A DNA stretch of 64,000 nt from Hirsutella rhossiliensis. Its lineage: Eukaryota; Ascomycota; Sordariomycetes; Hypocreales; Ophiocordycipitaceae. Below the pieces are notes generated by a model, which did no database searches, had not been told where the DNA came from, and saw only the letters and a program-made list of their open reading frames with translations. Both the position numbers and the translations under genes were made by a program. Shown piece by piece: positions 1 to 12,083 of the stretch; positions within the stretch are counted from its first letter, which is position 1, and each line of letters opens with the position of its first letter. The stretch is taken from positions 1,550,001 through 1,614,000 of the forward strand of contig NW_025408672.1 of the NCBI RefSeq assembly GCF_020360975.1, written 5' to 3'.

Positions 1-2039
1 TAGGAAATATTATCTTTATTTACTTAGGAAGCTTTAAGTAGTAAATTTAAAAAGATAAAGTAGTAAGTAGGGCGCTTATAAATATCTTAGCTACTATAGT
101 TATCCTTTAATTAAATAGTTAGATAGTGCCTTAGTTATTAATTAGGTTTTAGCATACTTCTTATAATAGTTATAGATTTTTTATCTTTACTACCTTTTCT
201 TCCTTAGCTCCTTTTTACCTCTTTCTTTTCTTATTAAATTAGCGTTTTTAAGGCTCTTATATAAAGATCCCTTTTTACTTTACTAAGTTATAATAGCTAA
301 ACCTCGATCGTATACCTTAGGCCTTTCTTAGGTATTTATAGTCGCTTTTCTTTCTCTTCTTAGCTTTAATCCTTCTAAGGTTTATTAAGGAGTCTTTATA
401 ATTATAGTACTATTTAATCTAAGGCTTCCCTACTTAATAAGAGTAGTAAATTATCTACTTTATCTATTATTTCTTCCTTCCTCCTTTTATTAAGAGTAAT
501 CTTATCTTAAAGTAACTAGTTATCTTTAGTAAAGTACTACTAACCTTTCTTATCCTTTTTAAACTTCTTTAAATACTCTCTTAGAATTATCCTATTAAGT
601 ATAATTCTATTTAAAGTCTTAATCTTATATGCCCTAAACTACTTTAAGCGCGATACTACTTAAAGGGGACCGTTTTACTTTATTTAATACTTAGCTTACC
701 TCCTTAGATTATTTAATCGTCTTATATTAAATAGTAAGATAAGGTCTTTAAGTTATAGGCTTTCTTTCTTTATTATATACTTACTAGCTTTATCTATCCT
801 CTTTACTAATAGATTTTAATATCTTATTACTTTTTTCTTAGCTTTCTTTATATCTCTTTCTTTTCTTTTTAAAACTTATACTTATACTTTAAATAATTCT
901 TCTCTTAACTTTACTTTATCTTAGTTAATTAGTTACTAAGTTAAGTATTTTACTTTAAGAGGTAGTACTAGTTCTTATTTATATAGTAAGTAGAAAGCTA
1001 ATATTTTATAAGACTCTTTAACTACTATTTAGTTTATAAGGATTACTTAGTTAAGGTATTTAATCTACTTACTTTTTTTATCCGCTATTTTTATAAGTAC
1101 TATTATTAACCTTTAGTACCTTTATTTTACTACTACGTTTACCTTTAAGTTATATACTAAAGTTTAAATAACTTTAATACTTATATCCTTTAAGATATAC
1201 TTAAAGTCTTTTTTTATTTCGGGCCCTTTATTAATTATAGCGTATAGTATTACGCTATACCTATAAATAATAAAGAGTATAAATTTAGTTATAGCTCTTA
1301 TAGTAATTTCTTTAACTAAAGTTACTTTTACTTATTTAATAAGGTCGTTTTATACTTTTATAAGGTATAAATATCTATAATTAAATAGTATATACTAGCT
1401 ATTAACGTAAATTTTACTTATAAGGTAGCTAGGCGCGGTCGTAGTTATAACTTCCTAAGGTCTCTTAATCGTAAAGTATTAGTATTCTTTATAGGAAGAG
1501 ATTATACTATAAATATCGTTTTAAAGGCTAGCTTACTAATACCTATTTTTTATAAACGTATATATAACTTATCGTCCTTTATATTATATTTATATATAGT
1601 ACTCTATAATAATCCTTTTTTATTTCTTTAGGTCGTCTATAACTAGTATAAGTCCTCTTTCTTCCTTCTTAAGGAGTCGCTAAAGCTTTTAATCTTTAAT
1701 ATAGAAATTTAAACTCTTTAAGTATAGCTTTCTATAGTCTTATTTAAAAAGGCCTTCTAGCTATTTTAACGTTTAAAGGAAGTTTATAATTATCCTTAAT
1801 TCCTTTAAGTAGTCCCTTTATAACTTAGTCCTTTATACTACGTTTAAGTAAAAGTCTATAAACTCTTTTATATTACCTTTTATTTCTATATCTAATATAT
1901 TAAAAGGTCCTTTAAGCTTTCTTAAGAGCCTATTAATTATATTATTCTACTTACCTTTAATATATTATATAGTAAAGTTAAAGAGGAAAATATAGCTTAT
2001 TTAGTAAGTTATTATAGCTCTAAGAATGTTTTTAAGGGC
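1..2039 (-). pseudogene. Ty3/gypsy element X, integrase and RNase H tail (RIP-destroyed)
   Basis: The minus strand carries the 3' part of a Ty3/gypsy polyprotein. Near 2,039-1,950 is the RNase H tail (QYIKGK followed by an N/D-rich stretch, the usual YVKGKENxVADALSR position). The integrase core lies at about 1,560-1,050, with a recognisable NKGPEI block (family: DGGPE) followed by a YNLKVN block (family: YNPxANG). Stops fall at former CAA/CAG/TGG codons. The 3' end and LTR lie before base 1. The frame resumes beyond element C1 at 9,004, so C1 was inserted into the RNase H. Both strands are nearly free of CA and TG. Confidence 0.75.
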
Positions 2040-2044
2040 ACTTT

Positions 2045-2230
2045 TATTATAGAGTAAGTAAAAGTATATATATAGGTACTATCTATAGGATAATATTAAT
2101 AAGCTATATAGAGCTCTCCTATACGTAGCTAGCCTATATATATATATATAAGATCCGGCCCTTTATATATAACTATATAGCTTAGGCTATAGCCTAAGCC
2201 TATAACTTATAATAGTTAAAGACTCTTATA
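2045..2230 (-). repeat. C1 3' LTR
   Basis: 186-bp repeat of 8,813-8,998. Read on the minus strand it begins TATAAGAGTC (TGTAAGAGTC before RIP) and ends CTATAATA (CTATAACA). It contains an (AT)n tract near 2,137-2,151 and a palindromic AGCTTAGGCTATAGCC area. Confidence 0.9.
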
Positions 2231-2665
2231 TAATGCCCTTTCTTAAGCGCGGCGCGGCGTTACTTAATTAATAGTTTTTATACTATTAAGCCTATACTAT
2301 TAGCTCTACCCTACCCTTTCCTATTAATTATACTAGCCTTACTAGCCCTATTATCCCTACGCCTATTAGCCTAGGTAGCTAGAACCGGGCTCTATACTTA
2401 TTAGCTAGCTAGCCGTTTAAATAAGGGCGTAACCTATTATATACGCCCTTAGGTAGCTACCGGCTAGCCTAGACCTACGTAAGCCTTAGGTTACCCGTCC
2501 CCTTAGCCTTAGGTAGCCTCCTCTACCTAAGGGTATATAAAGTAATATCCCTTTTTTCCTTCTTCCTTTCCTTCTTTTCTTTCTTTAACTATAGTAGTAG
2601 TAGTAATAAGTAAGTTCCGCTCTACTTAGGGCGTTAGTTCGTTCCTAGCTATATAGGCTACTTTA

Positions 2666-3650
2666 TTAATATATACTTATAGTAATAGCTATAGCTATAA
2701 TAATAGCCCTAATAATAATAACTTTAACTAGTAAGTTCTTTACTTTATAGAGCGGGAGGCCGTAATCTATAATATTAACTTCCGCGATAGATATATCTAC
2801 CTCCCCCTCCCCTACTTCCTCCTTCTCGGAGTATATAGAGTTATTTATTAATACTATATTAAGCACGGCCGATAATAGCTCCGCCGCTACCGCTACTCTT
2901 ACCCGCGCCCCCGCGACCGCGCCTACCGCCGCCGCCTCTACCTCTACTACGCTAGCCGCCCTTATATCGCCTTTCTAGGTAACGACGCTATCCCCGCCGC
3001 TAGCTATAACGCCCGGCCCCTCTACCCCCGCCTCCGCCTCTACTACCCTTATAAGTCTACTACCTAGCGAGTATAGTAGCTATTTTCCGCTAACTTCTTA
3101 AAATATAAACGCTAAGTATAGGCTAAAGCCGCCCGCGCGGCCCCTTATATATAATACGCGTCGTAGGAGCTCCCTTACGCCGACTAAGTTAGGCGCCGCT
3201 ATAGCGGTAGTTATTATTAATACGCGTATACCGGCCGCGCTTATAAGGCGGCGCCTCCTATCCTACTCGCTATAGCGTCGGCTTAAAAGGCCGGTACGTA
3301 TAGGTAGGTATAGGGGGCTACTAAGAAGCGCCTTACCGCCGCCGCTACCGCTTATTATAATCTCCGCGCCCTTAAGTGCTAGGGCCTCGTCCTTAAGTAA
3401 GTTCCTCTCTTTTAGCTCTTTTACTTCCGCCGCTAACTCTCCCGGTACTAGGGATACTACCTCCGTTACCTTATTAGCGGTCCCCTTAGCTATACCCGCC
3501 GCCGCCCCCGCCGCTACTATTAGCTAGGCCCCCCCTGCCCCGGAGCCCCTAGAGCCGCTGCTACCGTTAACTAGCTTATAGGCCTAGAGGGCCGCCTAAG
3601 CGCTTTAAAGAGCGCCGCCGCCGCTAATAAAGTAAAGGAGGATAATAAGG
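2666..3650 (-). pseudogene. Extra ORF (ORF3) downstream of C1 pol, unknown product
   Basis: A minus-strand frame runs from about 3,650 to a stop at 2,666, between the chromodomain and the 3' LTR, in sense with pol. It is GC-rich and has long stretches without a stop: about 3,470-3,110 has one interruption, and 2,866-2,666 is fully open. Features are an arginine-rich start, an acidic/basic helix-like segment near 3,430 (AAEVKELKERNLLKDEAL), a glycine run (SGSGGG) near 3,345, an Ala/Val-rich middle, and an Ile-rich C-terminus. RIP turns ACA and ATG into ATA, so the Ile-rich end may be partly artefact and is not firm evidence of a membrane segment. No family was recognised; it is not the gag, which sits at the other end of C1. 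Confidence 0.55.
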
Positions 3651-3844
3651 ATAAGGATAAAGATAATAATAAGGATAATAAGTAGGTCTAAGTAGTTTAA
3701 GGGCTCTACCTTAAAATAAACGCTATTTTTATCTTTACTTATATTATTATACTTATATTATTATAACTACTTACTTTACTTTACCTACTTTATAGTCTTA
3801 GCTTAAGCTACTATTAGTAGTCCGCTAGTTTATTATTCTTATTT

Positions 3845-6810
3845 ATTATTTTAAATAAGGCTTTAAACTTATTAAGGGCTATAGTTCCTATAAACTTATA
3901 TATAGGTTCTTATATAAGGTCGAGATACCCGCGCTACTTAACGAGGACCTCTTAGTATTTCCTCTTACTAACCTTTTTCTAGCGCGCGGCTTATATTTCT
4001 TTAACCTTAAACTTATCCTCTCCCTCTACTTTAATTATAGGCGGTTAAGCGTCCGCTACTTCTTATTTAAGTAGTAGGTTAAAGGAGGCTCTATAAAGAA
4101 GGTCTATATTAATCTTATTATAAACCCCTATTAAGAGACTATCGAGCTTTATAACCTATAAGCTAATAACCTTTTATACTATAAACTTTATATATAGCTA
4201 GTTAAGCTTCTTTTTTAGCTATACCGACCTATAGTTATAGAGGTCTAGCTATACCTTATCTCTTACTATAAACCTATCTACTAAGGCCTTAGTCTTATTA
4301 GTATACTACTCTTAATCTTATACCGCGGTAGCTATTATAGATTAGTAATAATCTATAGTCTCCTATAGTATTTATATAAATATAAAGGCGCGGCCTTTTA
4401 GTAATAAATTACTATACTACTCTACTATTATATCTATAGTAAAGGGAACTAATAAGGGTAGTTTAAAGCTATACGTTATAAATAAAGGGGCTATCTTAAT
4501 AGAGGTATATAGTTTACTATTTAATATAAATTAAGCTATAAGGAGCTACTAGTCTTAGTCTACTTAGTTATAGGCTATAATAGCTTATAGGTAAGCTTAT
4601 ACCTCTTAGTTAACCTTCTTAGGCCCTTTATTAGTTTATAAGTAATATACTATACTAAGTAGCTATATAATTTAAAGTAGCTAGTATAAGTACTACTAAA
4701 AGCGGCTAGTTTAATTCGATCCCTTATCGCTTATAATAGATGCTAGCTAGCTATATAAGCGGGCCTAGTACTATAGGAAGCGCTTTATATAAGACTTTAT
4801 ATCTATAAACGGTATTAGCTTTAATACTATAGACTTACTAAGTCGGTCCTTAATTACCTATATATAGTAGTTACCGCCCTTTATAAGTAAGAGGTCTGTT
4901 ATAAAGTCTATATATATATATATATAGAACTAGTCGGGCACCGAAAGCTACTTAAGTAGCCCCTTAAGATACGCCCTTTAAATCTTAGTATAGCTATAAA
5001 TATCGTAGTTATAGAGGAAGCGGCGAATATAGTATTATAGGAGGGGCTAGTAAAAATCCTTCGCGAGGCCTACTACTATACCCTATTAACCTAAGTAGCC
5101 TATAATACTAGAGTTATAAATAAGCTAGACTAGCTTCCCTTAAAGCTTATTTTATTTATCTAGCTCTAGCGGTCTATCCTTCTCCTTTACTTTTATAGTA
5201 TATAGCGCGCTTAGTACCTATAGTCTCCCTCGCTAATATAGTTACCCTTATAGGTCGATATAATAGTTAGCTACTTATACCTTTAGCTTTAGCTTTAAAT
5301 TAAGGCATCGAGCGCTAGACTTAACGGCGCGGCGTATAATCTTATAAGTATAGTCTAGAAATAATATCCTATCCTATAAGCGTTAAAGGACCTTATCTTA
5401 AAATACCCGCGCTATACGCGCCCTTAGGCTAGTCTATCCCTCCTCGCTAGGCTAAGGTAAGGGTATAGGGGAAGGCTTATCTATTAGCGCCGCGCTTTCC
5501 TTTACTAAGGAAGCTCTTATATAAGTCTATAGCGCTTCTTATAGGATAAGCTATAGATCCTAGGCCTCGATATCCGCTCTTATCGGCCGGTCTTAATCCC
5601 TTTAGGAAAGCGTATCTAGGACTATAAAGTCCCGCCTTAGCTAGTACTTAATTAAGAAGTTAAAGTATAAGAGATACTCTACTTAGCGGGCTTACCGCTT
5701 TAAGAGGTACTAGCGGGTTATAAAGTACTTAAGGTTCCTATAGTCTATAAGAACCTTAAAGCTCTTATAGCTTTAAAGCTCCGCTTACTATTACTTAAGG
5801 TAGCTAATAATTATAAGTATCTCTTTATTATAAATAGTATAATTCTACTTTACTAAGGTTAGCTTATAAGAGTAGAACGCTATTAGTTACTTCTACCTAT
5901 CTACCTTTTAAGAGAGCGTTCCTTTAAGTACCTAGCCGCTATAGTCTACTTCGACTAATATAGACCGGTTAAAGTCTTATTAAAAAAGTACTAAGGCTTA
6001 TAAGAATAGGTCCTTAAGTATATAGAACGCTCCTTCTTATATAGGCCCTTAATAAAAGGTAGTTTATTTCCTAGTAATCTCGTTTAAGGGTATTATAATA
6101 TAAGAGAAGCCCTTAATAAATATCTTATAATAGTTTACGAACCTAAGGAAGCTCTATATACTTATCTATATAGTTAGGGCCGCTTAGTCCTAGATCGCTT
6201 AGATCTTTATAGGATCTACCTATATACCTATGCCTATATAGATAATAAAGCCTAAGTACTTAACCCTCTTAACCTTAAATTCGTACTTATTTAAGTTAAG
6301 GTAGAGCTTATAAAGTTAAAGGCGCTTTAAGACCCTCTATACTTTCTATATATAGTCCTTATAGGAGCCGCTTATATAGATAAGAATATTATCTATATAT
6401 ATAGAGGCGAACTTATTAAGGAAGTCTTAAAGTATATTATTAATATAATACTAAAAGGTAGCGGGCGCTTTTAAGAGGCTAAAAGGTATTATAAGCTACT
6501 TAAATAAGCCGTAGTATATATAGAACGCTATCTTTTACTTATTACCCTTTAAGATCTATACCTTATAGAACGCTTATTTTATATCTAGCTTTATAAACTA
6601 CTTTGCCTTTAAGAGGTTATAGAGTATATCTAAGATTAAGGGTAAGGGGTAGTAGTCTAGCTTTATAATTATATTTAGAGCCCTATAGTTATAATAGAAC
6701 TATATCCCGCCCCTTAGTTTACGTATAAATAAGACCGGCGCTCTTACTTTAGAGCTACTTACTTAAATAAAACCCTTATTTAAGAGGTCCCTTAGCGTCT
6801 TCTTTAGTAC
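3845..6810 (-). pseudogene. C1 pol: RT, integrase, chromodomain
   Basis: Minus-strand landmarks, in order. RT N-terminal part at about 6,800-6,700 (GFI-VSSSKVRAPVLFIR, with the usual GFIRxSxSPAxAPVLFV pattern). RT active site near 6,400-6,370 (IDNILIYISG, formerly YxDDILIYS). Integrase core near 4,935-4,780 (IDFITDLPL followed by KDRLSKSI), giving the first two catalytic aspartates. C-terminal chromodomain at about 4,020-3,845 (EVLVK-RGYLDLI-EPI, with W lost by TGG-to-TAG). The chromodomain places it in the chromovirus branch, whose members target heterochromatin histone marks. Stops are RIP-type. Confidence 0.88.
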
Positions 6811-8179
6811 TAGTAGCTCCGCGTATAATATACTATATAATAGTCCGAACGGTATAAGTAGTTCTTACCCCTTCTTATTAGTATAGAGTACGATCTTATA
6901 GTTTACCCCCGGCTTATATAGGTTAATCTTATCCGCTTCCTAGGACTTAAATAGTAGTAGGAGGTTATAAAAGCGCTCTAGTATCTACTACTATAGCTTA
7001 AAGGGCGACTTTAGCTTCTTTATCTAAAGGGCCTTATCGATATCTACTAGGCTAACTATATAGACCGCTATATTAGCCGCTGCCCGGCCTTGCCCCCGCT
7101 CTACTTATTATATAGTTCTTATAAAGATAGAGGTAAGGACTTCTTATACTAAGTATAAAGCTTATACGCTTAGTCCTATACTTATAAAACCGTTATTATA
7201 GTAGACCTACTATTATATTAGCCTAAACTATAGCTTCCTTTAGTATAAAACTAAGTCTAACTCTATATATAATAACTAAGGTTTCTTAAAGATTAAGGGA
7301 AACTCTAGTTAAGGGATTATATAGGCTACGATAAGCTTATAGTAACCGTTAACCTTTATAGCTAGCTATATAATACCCTTAATTACTATACCCTTTATTA
7401 CGCTTAAGGCGCCCTTTACTTACCTTAGGGCGATCTTTTTTACTAGCACTTATATCTTTCGCGTAAGCGCCTTATTAACTATAGTATAGTACTAGCAGCC
7501 CTTATTTATAAGGGCGGTAATAGGTAAAGAGTTATTAATTATAACCTATATTAAAGTAGGCTCCTCTTTTATATAGGCGGGTAATTCCTTCTTCTCCTTT
7601 ACTAGTACTAGTAATTAAGGCTCCGGAGCCTATCTTTACTCTAGAGCTACTCTTTTTCCTTTAGGCCTAAGGGGGCGAAGTCCTCTTTATTATTTAAAGT
7701 AAAGAGCGGTTTTATCTTTACTACTTAAACCGCTATAGGCCGCTTAGCTAAATAAAAGGGGCATTTTAATATAAAGTATATAGATACGCTATAATATAAG
7801 TAGCGGCCGTTAGCCTTCCTCTTCTTAATTTCCTTACTCGTTACCTACTTCGCTTACTACTTAAAGTATAGGGCGGTATAAGGGGTAGTCGATAGCGTCT
7901 TCTTACTACGTTTAGCCCGGTCTATATAAGTAGCCGATATTAAGGTATCCTTATCTATATCGATAGCCGGTTATTTATCTTATAAAGGGGCGGTAATCCT
8001 ATCGCCGCTATATAGCGTATACTTATAGAGCTTCTAGAAACGCGGCGTTTACTTATAGCCCTATACTACCTTTATTAACCGGCTTATATACTCGCTATAG
8101 TTAGTAAGTATAATTATAAGGATAAGTAGCTCTTATAGGGCTAGCGTAATTAAATTCTATAGCTATATAAGCTTTATAC

Positions 8180-8640
8180 TATCTTCCTATACTATAGTCC
8201 TTAATACTTATAAGAGCGTCTCTTTAAAATTAAAAAGGAATTCGCTAAAGGTTTATTTATCTCTTTACTTAAGGGTTTATAGCTTATCTTATACCTTCTC
8301 CCGCTCCTATATATTACTAAACGTATATATAAGGTATTAAAAGAAGTCTTATAGGTCGCGTCTACCCTTAGGGCCGCCCTTATCTTAGAATTTAAAGATC
8401 CGCTATATTTAGGGCTTTAGTAGCGTATAGAGGAGTAAATACTATACTATATCGCGATAGCTATTTAGGCCCTATTTCTCGTTAGTTATAAACTTCGTTT
8501 ATAGCTAGCTAAGGAAGAAGTAAAAGGACTCCGGCTTACCGTCCTAAGTTAGCTAAGGGAGCGGCTTCTATATTAATAGTATCGCCGCCGTAACTAGCGT
8601 TATAAAGGTCGTAGGGGTTAAAGCTAGTCTTATAGACGGT
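8180..8640 (-). pseudogene. C1 gag
   Basis: The minus-strand frame just inside the 5' LTR reads as a Retrotrans_gag domain: a Leu/Pro-rich start, then SFYFFLSQL-like, SYRDIVQYLL-like and KGRRDL-DFF segments with RIP stops only at Gln/Trp positions. It would form the capsid. The position right after the 5' LTR leader is the expected one. Confidence 0.7.
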
Positions 8641-8812
8641 TCCCTTAGTATAGCAAGAACCTTATCCTTCTCGCTAGCTATTACGCTTTTAATCGCCTTT
8701 AGGATAGCTATAATACTTCCTATTTATTTAAGGAGGGGTAGAGTACTTCCTTAAGAAGGAGGCGCCCTTTCTAAAGAGATATCTATTAGATTTATTAGTT
8801 AATAGCTTATAC

Positions 8813-8998
8813 TATTATAGAGTAAGTAGAGGTATATATATAGGTACTATCTATAGAATAATATTAATAAGCTATATAGAGCTCTCTTATACGCGGCTAG
8901 CCTATATATATATATATAGGATCTAGCCCTCTATATATAACTATATAGCTTAAGCTATAGCTTAAGCCTATAACCTATAATAGTTAAAGACTCTTATA
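8813..8998 (-). repeat. C1 5' LTR
   Basis: 186 bp, equal in length to the 2,045 copy, differing mainly by CA/TG-to-TA changes. The leader follows on the minus strand (GTATAAGCTATTAACTAA), and the same leader is seen after the LTR at 54,721. Confidence 0.9.
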
Positions 8999-9003
8999 AC
9001 TTT

Positions 9004-10377
9004 TTAGTTAATCGACTAAAACCTATATATTAGTTTCTAGGATAAAATATATAGTATATAAGTATATTCTTAGTCTTTTAAGTATACTTAATATAGCCCT
9101 ATACTCCCTCTTTATTATATTATATTTAGTTTTTATTAGTAACTATATTTTACTTTTAAACCTTATAAGGCGATTCTTTTTATTAACGATTTATATTAAA
9201 AATACTTCCTAGCTAAGTAAACTAGTATTATATATTAGAATAATATCTTCTCTTCTTAGGCTAATATTAAGGGATACTAAAAAGACTAGATTAATAATAG
9301 CTTCTTTAAGGGTAGCTATCGCTTTTACTTATTTATCTTTTAACTCTTAATAAACTTCTTTCTTTAATAGGTCTATAAAGGGTTTTACTAAGATAGTAAA
9401 CTATTTAATTTAGATTTATTATATACTTTATATATATTAATTAACGCTATTACTTAGATCTAATAAGCGGCTATATCTTTTTTATAATAGTTATAAGCCT
9501 AAGTAAAGGGGCTACCTTTCTAGGAACTTCCCTATAACTATATATATACTTCTTCTAGCTAGCCTAGCACGTACTACTTAAAAGGCCTAAGGTTTAAGTC
9601 CCGCTAAAGTAATTATATAGTATTAATATAGGGCCTACTTATATAAAAATTCCTTCTATAGTCTAAGATATCTAGGTATCCTAGGACGAATTAACTTAGT
9701 ATCTTTAAAGGGGTATATCGTATACTTTATATATATTAATTAACGCTATCGCTTAGATCTAATAAGCGGCTATATCTTTTTCGTAATAAGATTTAATAGT
9801 ATCTTATAATACTAAGGAAAGCTTTAATATATATTATATTAAGGTATCTTATTTATTCCTTAATATTAATAACTTTAGCTTTTATAAGGCACCTTTTATT
9901 TATTTTATAGATATAACTAATAACTTTAGTTACTTACTAGTAGAATTTCGATTTAGTACTTATAATCGTATAACTAAAGAGTTTAACGTTAACTAAGACT
10001 TTATTAAGGTTAATAAGGTATTTAAAGATAAATCTCTTTACTCTTAGCGCTACCTCTTTATTATTATATATTATATTAGGCCCCTTAATACTTATATTAT
10101 TAAGGAAATTCCTATAGATATTTAATATAAGGTCTTATAAGATTCTTTATATTATCCTTATAAATTAGCTAACTAAGTTTATAGCCCCTTAAGAGAGTAT
10201 ATATATATATAGGAGGCTAATAAGTATTATAAATATTATTAAGTTATAGCTTTTAATATTAAAAGGGATTTAATTATAGCTTAAAAAAAGGTCTAGGAGG
10301 GAAAGGATCTTATATATTAAGAAGTAGTCGCTAAACTTATTTATATTTAATAGTAGGTTTATATCTCTTATTATAAT
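9004..10377 (-). pseudogene. Ty3/gypsy element X, RT and RNase H (interrupted)
   Basis: Continuation of the frame seen at 1-2,039. From 9,400 to 9,004 the minus strand reads as Ty3 RNase H: a PFIDLLKKEV start, a KNRLIRFKSKI block and an LYTIYFILETN block (family: LYGVRFVLETDA). Between 9,794 and about 10,150 is the RT thumb/connection (FIFKHIQNLNKVLI; family: FVLEHLQNxxKVL). TRIM-a splits it at 9,417. The 5' part is missing at 10,378, where copia sequence begins. Confidence 0.75.
9417..9788 (+). mobile_element. TRIM-a, 372-bp miniature LTR retrotransposon
   Basis: Identical-length 73-bp LTRs at 9,417-9,489 and 9,716-9,788 flank a 226-bp non-coding interior. The duplication AGATT is present at 9,412-9,416 and 9,789-9,793. 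The primer site GTTATAAGCCTAAG directly follows the left LTR, and the purine tract TAAAGGGGTA precedes the right one. It is heavily RIP-mutated. It is the same family as TRIM-b (28,320) and the solo LTR at 52,824. Confidence 0.92.
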
Positions 10378-11660
10378 TATCGTAAAGTATAGGTTAATTT
10401 CGTAGTTCTTAGAGATATCCTTTAGTAAGAGGGACTAAGGAAGCTAAAAACACCTAGTATAAAAGAAGGAAGAAGGAGCTAAAAGAGGTATAGAAAGGAG
10501 GGTAAGGGTATAAAAGGAAGTATAAGTAGTAATAGCTTCCTATAAAGGTAGCGAGAGATAAGATAGATATACTAGTAACGGCTAAAAAGGAAGGGAAAAA
10601 CTAGTAAAAAGCTTAGTAGTTAAAAGGATATTAATAGCTTCTTTAAGTAGGATCTTCTTTATTAATTAAGATACTAAATAAGTATAAAGAGGGGCGTTAA
10701 ATAAAAGAAAGAAGGATAATTAAGGTAATATAATAATTACTCCCTTACCTTTATTACTACCCCTATAAGAATTAAACCTCTCTACCTTACCTATCTAACC
10801 CCTTACTTTTAATTTTACCTTTATATATTTTTATATACTTCTTATATCTCTCTTTACGAGAGTTATAAGCCTAGGAGGAATAGTATTCTTATACCTTCCG
10901 GCTACTATAAAAGGCACCTTTCTTATATCCCTCGTAGCTCCCTTTTACCCTTCTTACTAGAAAAGCCGATTTTTAACTAACTTTTATACCCCCCTCTTCT
11001 ATAATAATATCGAAAACCGACTCCTTTACTATCCCTATAGTTTATAAGACGATTCTTATAAAGCCCTAAGATTAAGATAAGTAGGTAAAGGAGCTATAGG
11101 CTTATATAAATAGAACTATCTATAATTTAGTCTTCTTTAATAAGTAGGACCCTCTTAAGCCCCCTCTTTATCTTAGAGTAATAGAATTTATAGAGGGAGC
11201 TTCTTTCTTTTCTAAGCTAACCTTTATATAATAAAAAGCTTTTTCTACTACCTTAGGTAACTACGAGAGTTACCGTAAGGAGTACCTCTATAAGACGAAG
11301 CTATTAACTACTATATATACGGCGATAATAAAATCTATTAGTGCCGTAAAGCTAATCTCTCTTTAAGAGGAAGAGACTCCTAAGTAGTAGCTTTTAAAGC
11401 TCGAGACCTCGATAGCTCCCTCGAGAGGTTATATAACTAACCGTATTAGGAAGACCTATACGGCCTACCTAGGAGCCTTTTCTACTAGGAACCTACTAGC
11501 TTCTTCGTAGCTAGCTAAGTAGGAAGAAATCCTCGAGGAAGCTAACTAATACTTCCTTATAGAAGCTCTTTCCGGCTAGTAGCTATAGGATATATCTCTA
11601 CTAATAAAGCCTATTAGTAACGGTTACTTAACTATCTTTTAAGAAGCTAGCTAAGAACTA
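10378..11660 (+). mobile_element. Copia 5' fragment: LTR plus start of gag
   Basis: LTR at 10,378-10,861 (484 bp, TATCGTAAAG for TGTCGCGAAG), primer site GTTATAAGCCTAGGAGG from 10,862, then about 800 bp matching the leader and gag start of the copy at 55,764. At about 11,660 it stops inside gag and joins a copia LTR in the opposite orientation. It is more heavily RIP-mutated than the 55.8-kb copy. Confidence 0.88.
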
Positions 11661-12083
11661 AAAGTAAGGGGTCGGATAAGTAGGGTAAAGAGATTTAATT
11701 CTTATAGAGTAGTAATTATAGTAAGGGAATAATTATTTTATTTTCTTAATTCTCTTTCTTTCCTTTATCTAACGCCCCTCTTTATACCTATCTAGTACCT
11801 TAATTAATAAAAAAGATCCTACTTAAAGAAGCTATTAATATCCTTTTAACTACTAAGCTTTTTACTAGTTTTCCCCCTTTTTTCTAGCCGTTACTAGTAT
11901 TTCTATCTTATCTTTTACTACCTTTATAGGAAGCTATCGCTACTTTTACTTCCCCTCTTACCCTTACCCTCCTTTTTATACCTCCTTTTAGCTCCTTCCT
12001 TAAAACTTATTTTTTAGCTTCCTAGGTCCCTTATACTAAGGGATATCTCTAAGAACTATAAAATTAAGCTACGCTTCGCGATA

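Larger units (their letters stand above)
2045..8998 (-). mobile_element. Complete Ty3/gypsy chromovirus C1 with 186-bp LTRs
   Basis: Two 186-bp direct repeats (2,045-2,230 and 8,813-8,998) flank 6.6 kb. The 5-bp duplication ACTTT is present at 2,040-2,044 and 8,999-9,003. Coding order on the minus strand is gag, reverse transcriptase, integrase, chromodomain, then an extra ORF. A purine tract next to the left LTR (complement of 2,231-2,245, reading AAGAAAGGGC) marks the 3' end. The element is dead: RIP has removed start codons and added stops throughout. It lies inside element X. Confidence 0.9.

Noticed and set aside
2666..2866. Stand-alone 66-codon gene
   Set aside because: It begins at GTG, and the same frame extends upstream to about 3,650; it is the tail of ORF3 in C1.
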